From the NCBI GenBank assembly GCA_902494065.1, contig CABURZ010000057.1, forward strand, positions 1-5,238: 5,238 bases of DNA, in the 5' to 3' direction. The notes below the pieces were generated by a model. That model made no database searches and was not told the origin of the DNA. It was given only the letters and a program-made list of their open reading frames with translations. Shown here piece by piece: positions 1 through 5,238 of the stretch; the first letter of the stretch is position 1; every line of letters begins with the position of its first letter. Source of the DNA: an uncultured Sneathia sp. GTDB lineage: Bacteria; Fusobacteriota; Fusobacteriia; Fusobacteriales; Leptotrichiaceae. The position numbers were made by a program, and so were the translations under genes.

Positions 1-1203
1 ACTACAATAGCTAGAATATTTGCAAAAGGGCTTAACTGTTTTACAAATGGAATATCATCTAAGCCATGTCTTGATTGTGATAGTTGTATTTCTATTACAA
101 ATGGTAGTAATTTAGATGTAATAGAAATTGATGCTGCATCAAATAGAGGTATAGATGAAATACGTGCATTAAAAGAAAATATTAACTATAACCCTGTAAG
201 ATGTAGAAAAAAAGTATATATTATAGACGAAATACATATGCTTACAAATGAAGCTTTTAATGCATTATTAAAGACACTAGAAGAACCTCCTGCATATGCG
301 GTTTTCATACTTGCAACAACTGAAATAAATAAGTTACCTGATACAATTATTTCACGTTGCATTTGCTATAATTTTAAAACATTATCTAGTGAAGAAGAGA
401 TTAATTTATTAAAATCATGTTGTAATAATGAAAAAGTTGATATAGATGAAGATAGCTTGGAGTTAATTTATAAAAAATCTGGAGGAAGTGCAAGAGATGC
501 ATTTTCTATATTAGAGCAAGTTATCTCATCAAATTATAATGAAAAAATAACAAGTGAACTAGTAAGAAAATCTCTAGGTATGGTGTCGATAGAATATTTT
601 GAAAAGTTTAATAAATTAATTCTAGATAAAAAACAAGAAGAATTAATTAATTTTATAGATAATTTGTATAAAAATGCAATACAAATAGAAGTGTTTTTAA
701 AAGACTTTTGTGATTACTTGAAAACTTATGAAAAAGATATAGAATATTCAAGTAAGATAATATTTAATATATATGATGCATTATATAAATTTAAAAATGA
801 AGATGATATAAGAATTATTTCATACATTTTGATATATAATATACTAAGTGACAATACAAAAACTATAAGTATAAAAAATAATATACAAAACAATATAGAA
901 TTTGATTATAAGAAATTTTTAGAAATGTTAAAAGAAAATGAATTTTTAATATATCACTCTGTTTTATCAGAATACAACTTTATTGAAGTAAAAAATGCAA
1001 GTATATATTTAAAACAAACTACAAATAGACAATATACGAAAGCTATGTTAGAAAATGATGCAAATAGACGTGCCATAGAAGAACAAGTATATGAAATGTT
1101 AGGTGTACGATATACAATAGAAATTGTAGATAAAAAATACATAACAAATTTTGATGGCTTCGAAGATAAAGTTAGAAGTTTATTTGAAGCAGAAAAGTTA
1201 TAG
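1..1203 (+). CDS. dnaX: DNA polymerase III subunit gamma/tau (clamp loader ATPase), 5'-truncated by the window
   Basis: DnaX is the ATPase motor of the clamp loader, which opens the sliding clamp and places it on primed DNA. The reading frame is open from base 1 to the TAG at 1201-1203, giving 400 residues. The true start lies off the window. By alignment from memory with E. coli DnaX, the first residue follows the Walker A lysine, so roughly 50 residues are missing and the full protein would be about 450 aa. Visible, in window numbering: a four-Cys zinc module (C13, C23, C26, C29); Walker B acids D76-E77 in IIDEIHM; sensor 1 around LATT (104-107); the arginine-finger SRC motif (118-120); sensor 2 GGSARD (161-166); a helical collar region (about 190-285); and a small C-terminal domain (about 303-379). 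A downstream start at the internal ATG at 238 would lose the zinc module and Walker B, so it is not the real start. The protein is shorter than typical tau, and no long Pro/charged linker is seen. rplI follows after 12 nt. Confidence 0.96.
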   Translation, partial: TTIARIFAKGLNCFTNGISSKPCLDCDSCISITNGSNLDVIEIDAASNRGIDEIRALKENINYNPVRCRKKVYIIDEIHMLTNEAFNALLKTLEEPPAYAVFILATTEINKLPDTIISRCICYNFKTLSSEEEINLLKSCCNNEKVDIDEDSLELIYKKSGGSARDAFSILEQVISSNYNEKITSELVRKSLGMVSIEYFEKFNKLILDKKQEELINFIDNLYKNAIQIEVFLKDFCDYLKTYEKDIEYSSKIIFNIYDALYKFKNEDDIRIISYILIYNILSDNTKTISIKNNIQNNIEFDYKKFLEMLKENEFLIYHSVLSEYNFIEVKNASIYLKQTTNRQYTKAMLENDANRRAIEEQVYEMLGVRYTIEIVDKKYITNFDGFEDKVRSLFEAEKL

Positions 1204-1209
1204 AAAGGA
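1203..1209 (+). promoter_or_regulatory. Ribosome binding site of rplI
   Basis: The purine-rich GAAAGGA begins on the last base of the dnaX stop codon and lies 6 nt before the rplI ATG at 1216. It supports that start and shows that the 12-nt junction is only a translation signal, with no room for a promoter or terminator. Confidence 0.75.
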
Positions 1210-1215
1210 CAAAAT

Positions 1216-1668
1216 ATGAAAATAAAGGTTATACTACTTGAAACAATTAAAGGTGTAGGTAAAAAAGATGAAATTGTCGAAGTAAAAGATGGTTACGCAA
1301 ATAATTTTTTATTCCCTTCAAAAAAAGGAATACCTGCAACAACTGAAAATTTAAATAAATTAAAACAAAAAGATGAAAAGAAAATAAAAGATGAAAAAAA
1401 AGAATTAGATCATGCAATAAAAACTAAGGAAATGATAGATGGTAAAACTATAACATTATCTGTAAAATCAGGTGAAAACGGAAAAGTATTTGGTTCTATA
1501 GGAGCAAAAGAAATAATTAATGAAATAAAAAAAGAATTAAATTATGATGTTGATAAAAAACAAATGCCAGGAGATGTTAGAATTAAAGATCTTGGTATAC
1601 ATAAATTAGTTTTAAAATTGCATAAAGATGTAAAAGCAGAATTAAAAATTAATGTAGTAGGTGTTTAA
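1216..1668 (+). CDS. rplI: 50S ribosomal protein L9
   Basis: L9 is a two-domain protein of the large ribosomal subunit that binds 23S rRNA through its N-terminal domain and helps maintain reading frame (family knowledge). The 150-aa product has the usual family length. The N-terminal domain (about 1-42) carries the family signature: G13-V-G15-K-K followed by the DGYANNFL core (25-32) and G38. A long, highly charged Lys/Glu helix (about 43-75) forms the rigid linker. The C-terminal domain (about 76-150) contains the conserved GKVFGSI (89-95). The ATG start has a good Shine-Dalgarno sequence 6 nt upstream. The gene sits 12 nt after dnaX, and its TAA is followed after one base by the likely TTG start of dnaB. 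The rplI-dnaB pairing is common in bacteria. Nothing is missing or unusual beyond Lys richness that fits the AT-rich genome. Confidence 0.97.
   Translation: MKIKVILLETIKGVGKKDEIVEVKDGYANNFLFPSKKGIPATTENLNKLKQKDEKKIKDEKKELDHAIKTKEMIDGKTITLSVKSGENGKVFGSIGAKEIINEIKKELNYDVDKKQMPGDVRIKDLGIHKLVLKLHKDVKAELKINVVGV
1659..1663 (+). promoter_or_regulatory. Ribosome binding site deciding the dnaB start (inside the rplI 3' end)
   Basis: AGGTG within the last codons of rplI lies 6 nt before a TTG at 1670. The alternative GTG start at 1661 overlaps this motif and has no Shine-Dalgarno-like sequence upstream. An in-frame TAG at 1658-1660 forbids any start further upstream. The site therefore favours TTG 1670. 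Confidence 0.6.
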
Positions 1669-1669
1669 G

Positions 1670-3016
1670 TTGGAAGAAAAAGATAATATTGAATTAATTG
1701 AAGAAGCTGTACTAGGTATGATGATATCAAATAGTGATAGCATAATGTCGGTAATAGAAAAACTAAATCCTGAAGATTTTACAAGAAAAATATATGGTGA
1801 TGTTTTTCAAATTATGTGCAGTCTATATTCTGAATATACATCATTTGACGAGCTAATTCTTGAAAAAGAATTAGAAAAAAATGGAAAATTAAAAGCTTTT
1901 GGTGGTAGAGAAAAAATAGTAAGTTTAGTTGAAAATGCACCTATAGCTACTAATCTTGAAGCTTATGTAGATATTTTAAAAGATAAATCTATAAAAATAA
2001 AATTAAAGGAATCTTGTGATGACATAGTTAGCGAGATAAATAGAAATTATAAGGATTCAAAGGAGTTACTTGATTTAGCACAAGCAAAAATTTTTTCTAT
2101 TGAGTCTGATAAGTCACGTGACCCTATAGTAAGTATAAAATCACTAGGTGAACAAAGAAGAAAAAAAATAATTGCTTTAAGTGAAACAGGAGATAAAAGT
2201 GTATTAGGTGTTCCCACATTATTTAATAAATATGATATTATGACAGGTGGATTACATGGTTCAGATTTAATAATTTTAGCTGCAAGACCTTCAGTTGGTA
2301 AAACAGCTTTTGCAATTAATTTAGCTGTAAATGTTGCAAAACAAAAAAAATCTGTATTATTTTTCTCACTTGAAATGGGGAATGAACAATTATATAATAG
2401 AATACTTGCAATTTGTTCAAAATTATCTGCAAAAAAAATTAAAGAGAATAATTTAAATCAAGAAGAATTAGTAATAAGTAATGCAACTGAAGAAAAAATA
2501 AAAAATTATCCTTTGTATATTTCTGGAGATGCAACTTTAACTGTTCTTGATATTAAAAATTATGCAAGAAAATTTAAGATGAATAATAGTCTTGATTTTA
2601 TAGTTATTGATTATTTACAATTAATTACTACTACATCTCAAAATAAGCAACGTGAGCAACAGGTTTCTGAAATATCTAGATCTTTAAAGTTACTTGCAAA
2701 AGAATTAGATGTACCTATTTTAGCGTTATCACAATTATCTAGAAGCGTTGAAAGTAGATCGGATAAACGTCCTATGTTATCTGATTTAAGAGAATCAGGT
2801 GCCATAGAACAAGATGCTGACCAAGTAATATTTTTGCATAGAGAAGACTATTATGATAAAGAAGAAAAAAGAAGTTCTGATAATAATGCCATACAAAAGG
2901 TAGAAGTTATTATAGGAAAACATAGAAATGGTTCAACTGGAACAATAGAATTAAGCTTTGATCTTAGTTGTCAAAGATTTGGAAATGAAATATATACTCA
3001 AGGAGGTAAAGATTGA
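1670..3016 (+). CDS. dnaB: Replicative DNA helicase DnaB
   Basis: DnaB is the hexameric helicase that unwinds the replication fork 5'-3' on the lagging strand and recruits primase. With the TTG start the product is 448 aa, normal for the family. The N-terminal helical domain (about 7-105) includes EEAVLGMM and the AFGG segment (76-79). A linker (about 105-175) leads to the RecA-like domain: Walker A ARPSVGKT (205-212, K211), the catalytic-Glu motif FFSLEM (231-236, E235), Walker B IVIDYLQL (311-318, D314), SQLSRSVE (354-361), SDLRESGAIEQDADQV (371-386) and the arginine-finger motif KHRNGSTG (417-424, R419). All motifs are intact and no intein interrupts Walker A. The alternative GTG start at 1661 would add three residues and overlap rplI by 8 nt. 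TTG 1670 is preferred because of its ribosome binding site. The N-terminus is short, lacking the Pro-containing segment that often precedes this domain. The stop codon overlaps the next gene by 4 nt. Confidence 0.96.
   Translation: MEEKDNIELIEEAVLGMMISNSDSIMSVIEKLNPEDFTRKIYGDVFQIMCSLYSEYTSFDELILEKELEKNGKLKAFGGREKIVSLVENAPIATNLEAYVDILKDKSIKIKLKESCDDIVSEINRNYKDSKELLDLAQAKIFSIESDKSRDPIVSIKSLGEQRRKKIIALSETGDKSVLGVPTLFNKYDIMTGGLHGSDLIILAARPSVGKTAFAINLAVNVAKQKKSVLFFSLEMGNEQLYNRILAICSKLSAKKIKENNLNQEELVISNATEEKIKNYPLYISGDATLTVLDIKNYARKFKMNNSLDFIVIDYLQLITTTSQNKQREQQVSEISRSLKLLAKELDVPILALSQLSRSVESRSDKRPMLSDLRESGAIEQDADQVIFLHREDYYDKEEKRSSDNNAIQKVEVIIGKHRNGSTGTIELSFDLSCQRFGNEIYTQGGKD
3001..3007 (+). promoter_or_regulatory. 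Strong ribosome binding site for the U32/TrhP gene, inside dnaB
   Basis: A perfect AGGAGGT lies within the last dnaB codons, which read Gln-Gly-Gly-Lys-Asp-stop, and ends 5 nt before TTG 3013. It is the strongest Shine-Dalgarno sequence in the window and makes the TTG start convincing. Confidence 0.85.
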
Positions 3017-4275
3017 AAAAAGTAGAGCTACTTTCACCTGCAGGTAATATGGAGAAATTAAAGGAAGCTATACATTTTGGTGCAGATGCTTGTTATATAG
3101 GTGGAGGAGCATTTAACTTAAGAGGAATGTCAGCTAATTTTAGAAATAAAGAATTAGAAGAAGCGGTAAAATACGCACATAGTATGGGTAAAAAAATATA
3201 TGTTACATTAAATATATTTGCACATAATAAAGATATAGATTATATGCCGCGATTTGTAAAATTTTTAGAAACAGTTAAAGTCGATGGAGTAATTGTTAGT
3301 GATTTAGGTGTATTTAGTTTAGTAAAAGAGGTGTCGCCAAGCCTTGAAATACACATTAGTACACAGGCTAATTCTATTAATTGGGCTACTGTTAAAGCGT
3401 GGCGTGATATGGGAGCAACTCGTGTAATACTTGCAAGAGAAATGACACTAAAAGAAATACGTGAAATTAAAGATAGAGTACCTGATATACAAATTGAAGT
3501 ATTTATTCACGGAGCTATGTGTATGGCATATTCAGGTAGATGTCTATTAAGTAATTATTTTACTAATAGAGATGCTAATCGTGGAGTTTGTGCTCAAGAC
3601 TGCAGATGGAAATACAAGGTAGTTGCTGAAGATCATGAGGATAAAGGTGCTCATGATATAATTGAAGATAGTGAAGGTACATATATATTTAATGCAAAAG
3701 ATTTATGTACTATTGAATTTATTGATCAAATAATAGAAGCAGGAGTTGATTCATTAAAAATAGAAGGACGTATGAAAAGTATTTATTATAATGCAACAGT
3801 TACTAAACAATATAGAGCAGCTATTGATAAATATTATAGTGGGAACTATGAATATGATCCAAAATGGAAATATGAACTACAAACTATAAGTCATAGATTA
3901 TATTCAAAAGGATTTTTCTTTGGAAAAACTAATGAAGAAGATCAAAATTATGATACTAACGTTTCATATAGTCAAACATATCAATTAGTTGCAAATGTAT
4001 TAGAAGATTTAGGAAATAATTCATATAAAATCTATGTAAGAAATAAGATGGATGCTACTAAAATTGAATTAGAATTAATAAGACCAAATGTTGATCCTAT
4101 TAAATTTAAAGTTGATGGATTCATAGATACAAAAAATGATGAATTTACTACAATAGTAAATCCAAATACTATTGCTGTTATAAAAACAGAAGTTAATATG
4201 GGTGAATTTGACTTATTAAGGGTAAAATTACCTGTTGGTGAAGCCGAATCAGATATTGACACTGAAAATATTTAG
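3013..4275 (+). CDS. trhP: U32-family protein, probable tRNA uridine-34 hydroxylase TrhP
   Basis: This 420-aa protein carries the complete 'peptidase U32' signature: ExFxHGAMC(x4)GxC(x2)S at 162-180. Four cysteines (C170, C177, C193, C197) match the [4Fe-4S] ligands of the family. Segments QANSINWATVK (118-128), IHGAMCMAYSGRCLLS (165-180) and SLKIEGRMKSIYY (247-259) are near-identical to E. coli YegQ/TrhP and B. subtilis YrrO as remembered. Those enzymes use prephenate to hydroxylate U34 of tRNA, the first step to mo5U or cmo5U wobble bases; despite the family name they are not thought to be peptidases there. A U32 C-terminal beta domain follows (about 322-410). The protein is shorter than E. 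coli TrhP (about 450 aa) because the stretch between the Cys pairs and the GTYIFNAKDL motif (222-231) is compact. The start is TTG: an in-frame TAA at 3007-3009 blocks extension, the family start LLSPAG is retained, and AGGAGGT lies upstream. It overlaps dnaB by 4 nt (TTGA), suggesting translational coupling. The acidic C-terminal tail is unremarkable. Family assignment is sure; exact substrate is inferred. Confidence 0.9.
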   Translation: MKKVELLSPAGNMEKLKEAIHFGADACYIGGGAFNLRGMSANFRNKELEEAVKYAHSMGKKIYVTLNIFAHNKDIDYMPRFVKFLETVKVDGVIVSDLGVFSLVKEVSPSLEIHISTQANSINWATVKAWRDMGATRVILAREMTLKEIREIKDRVPDIQIEVFIHGAMCMAYSGRCLLSNYFTNRDANRGVCAQDCRWKYKVVAEDHEDKGAHDIIEDSEGTYIFNAKDLCTIEFIDQIIEAGVDSLKIEGRMKSIYYNATVTKQYRAAIDKYYSGNYEYDPKWKYELQTISHRLYSKGFFFGKTNEEDQNYDTNVSYSQTYQLVANVLEDLGNNSYKIYVRNKMDATKIELELIRPNVDPIKFKVDGFIDTKNDEFTTIVNPNTIAVIKTEVNMGEFDLLRVKLPVGEAESDIDTENI

Positions 4276-4279
4276 AGGT
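4274..4279 (+). promoter_or_regulatory. Ribosome binding site of the response regulator
   Basis: AGAGGT overlaps the last two bases of the trhP TAG stop and lies 6 nt before ATG 4286. It fixes the start at this ATG rather than at an upstream TTG (4235) in the same frame, which would add 17 residues that do not belong to the receiver fold. Confidence 0.8.
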
Positions 4280-4285
4280 AATAAT

Positions 4286-4957
4286 ATGAGTGAAAAAATA
4301 TTAATTGTTGAAGATGATGAAAAAATTTCAAGATTAATTGAAATGGAATTGAAATTTGAAGGATTTGAAGTAGAAAAAGCGTTTGATGGTAGAGATGGAT
4401 TAAACAAAGCTACAACAGAAAAGGCAGATTTAATCATACTAGATTTAATGTTACCAAAAATGAATGGTATAGAAGTTTGTAAAAGAATAAGAGAGCACTC
4501 TCAAATTCCTATTATTATTCTTACAGCAAAAGATGGTGTTACAGATAAAGTAATAGGTCTAGATTATGGAGCCGATGATTATATGACTAAGCCTTTTTCA
4601 AATGAAGAACTTATTGCAAGAATCAGGGCACTTTTAAGACGGACAAAAGCTAAAACTAAACTTGATGTTTTTGAGTTTGAGGATTTAAAAATTGATTACA
4701 ATGCCTACGAAGTTTATAGAGGAGGCCAATTAATAACATTATCAAAAAAAGAATTTGACCTTTTAGACTGTTTGGTCTTAAACAAAGGTATAGTACTTTC
4801 AAGAGATAAAATATTACAAGAAGTTTGGGGGTATGAGTATATAGGAAATGATAATATACTGGATCTATACATAAAATACGTAAGAGATAAAATTGATAAA
4901 GATCATAAAAGAAAATTTATTCAAACTGTTAGAGGCGTGGGGTTTGTGTTTAAATGA
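4286..4957 (+). CDS. OmpR/PhoB-family two-component response regulator
   Basis: A phosphorylation-controlled transcription factor of 223 aa, the typical length. The receiver domain (about 3-115) starts with the canonical KILIVEDDE. It has acidic pocket residues D10 and D11, phospho-acceptor D53 in LDLMLPKMNG, the switch threonine T80 in ILTAKD, and lysine K102 in TKPFS. The C-terminal winged-helix DNA-binding domain (about 128-223) has LSKKEFDLL, VWGYEY, a recognition-helix stretch with YIKYVRDKI, and the closing wing TVRGVGFVF. It resembles ArlR/CarR-type regulators of low-G+C bacteria, but the target genes cannot be told from sequence, so no symbol is given. The ATG has AGAGGT 6 nt upstream and lies 10 nt after trhP. 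Its TGA overlaps the ATG of the sensor kinase (ATGA), as is usual for a cognate pair. Confidence 0.95.
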   Translation: MSEKILIVEDDEKISRLIEMELKFEGFEVEKAFDGRDGLNKATTEKADLIILDLMLPKMNGIEVCKRIREHSQIPIIILTAKDGVTDKVIGLDYGADDYMTKPFSNEELIARIRALLRRTKAKTKLDVFEFEDLKIDYNAYEVYRGGQLITLSKKEFDLLDCLVLNKGIVLSRDKILQEVWGYEYIGNDNILDLYIKYVRDKIDKDHKRKFIQTVRGVGFVFK

Positions 4958-5238
4958 CTACAAAGTTAAAATTAAAATTAGCAGATAGAATAAAATATTC
5001 ATTTGTATTTATCTTTTTAATTATAATGTTTTTTGGAGGTTTTTTTGTAATAAATTTTCTAAACTTTCAAAATATTTCTAACAATAAATATGCATATGAA
5101 AAAAAAATGGTAGAAATAAATGAATTTTTAAATAAAATTTCAAATTTTGCTAATAAATATAAAAGTATTACGTTGGAGTTTAATCCAAAAATTGAAAATC
5201 AAGAAATTGTTTATTCTAAGCCATTTGAGCCTAGTAAT
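4954..5238 (+). CDS. N-terminal part of a membrane sensor histidine kinase, 3'-truncated by the window
   Basis: An open frame starts at the ATG that overlaps the response-regulator stop (ATGA) and runs to the last base of the window, 95 codons without a stop. It begins with a short Lys-rich cytoplasmic segment (residues 1-14), followed by a strongly hydrophobic Phe/Ile-rich helix (about 15-37) that should be the first transmembrane segment or an uncleaved signal anchor. The remaining residues are Asn/Lys-rich and polar, as expected of an extracytoplasmic sensor region. HAMP, DHp and ATPase domains would lie beyond the window, so the kinase assignment rests on position, coupling to the response regulator and topology only. 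No good Shine-Dalgarno sequence is seen at the usual distance (only GTGGGG at 4937-4942, 11 nt away), so expression probably depends on translational coupling. Confidence 0.8.
   Translation, partial: MTTKLKLKLADRIKYSFVFIFLIIMFFGGFFVINFLNFQNISNNKYAYEKKMVEINEFLNKISNFANKYKSITLEFNPKIENQEIVYSKPFEPSN

Noticed and set aside
207..213. In-phase A AAA AAA run in dnaX, resembling the slippery site that makes gamma from tau in other bacteria.
   Set aside because: It lies before Walker B, not near the gamma/tau boundary. A -1 shift reaches TGA at 249-251 and would give a fragment without the Walker B acids. Such A-runs are common throughout this AT-rich window, and no obvious stimulatory stem-loop was seen.
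954..1142. Minus-strand open frame of 62 codons opposite dnaX.
   Set aside because: It is a shadow of the dnaX coding sequence with no recognisable domain.
2158..2170. Long poly-A tract in dnaB as a possible frameshift or phase-variable site.
   Set aside because: The reading frame is intact across it and encodes Arg/Lys-rich linker sequence; similar runs occur in other genes of the window and fit base composition.
4256..4261. Perfect TTGACA, a possible -35 box just upstream of the response regulator.
   Set aside because: At 17 nt spacing the -10 would be TAATAA (3 of 6 matches), and transcription would start inside the response-regulator coding sequence, past its ATG and ribosome binding site.
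4235..4285. Upstream TTG extension of the response regulator by 17 residues.
   Set aside because: The extension overlaps trhP, has no ribosome binding site and adds residues outside the receiver fold; ATG 4286 with AGAGGT is the natural start.
4032..4437. Two minus-strand open frames (4032-4262 and 4249-4437) opposite trhP and the response regulator.
   Set aside because: Both lie opposite conserved coding sequence, have Ser/Asn/Ile-rich translations typical of AT-rich antisense frames, and no family resemblance.

Overview
The window is a tightly packed, AT-rich stretch of bacterial chromosome in which all six genes lie on the + strand. Gaps between them are at most 12 nt and some genes overlap. 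Every part of the window is coding except these tiny junctions. No RNA gene, mobile element, CRISPR array, terminator or long intergenic region is visible. The composition is very A/T-rich, AGA is the dominant Arg codon, and poly-A and poly-T runs are frequent. Two successive genes probably start with TTG. Together with the order dnaX-rplI-dnaB and the protein sequences, this suggests a low-G+C bacterium, perhaps of the Fusobacteriota (a Leptotrichia, Sneathia or Streptobacillus-like lineage). The taxonomic guess is inference only; a low-G+C Firmicute cannot be excluded by eye.

Layout: (1) 1-1203, the 3' part of dnaX, the gamma/tau subunit of the DNA polymerase III clamp loader; the window starts just after its Walker A lysine. 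(2) 1216-1668, rplI, complete ribosomal protein L9. (3) 1670-3016, dnaB, the complete replicative helicase, with a TTG start one base after rplI and no intein. (4) 3013-4275, a complete U32-family protein closely resembling TrhP (YegQ/YrrO), the tRNA U34 hydroxylase; it has a TTG start overlapping the dnaB stop and a full set of four candidate Fe-S cysteines. (5) 4286-4957, a complete OmpR/PhoB-type response regulator. (6) 4954-5238, the N-terminal 95 codons of the partner sensor kinase, cut off by the window end.

How they work together: dnaX and dnaB are replisome components (clamp loader and fork helicase). L9 is a ribosomal protein that often neighbours dnaB. TrhP makes the first step of a wobble-uridine modification that helps decoding. 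The last two genes form a two-component system that joins a membrane sensor to a DNA-binding output. The spacing suggests one transcript carrying replication, translation and signalling genes. The two-component genes could also have an internal promoter, but no convincing one was found.

I see no clearly undescribed system here. The points most worth a second look are the two consecutive TTG starts, the compact DnaX C-terminus without a long linker, and the attachment of a two-component system to a core replication/translation gene string.
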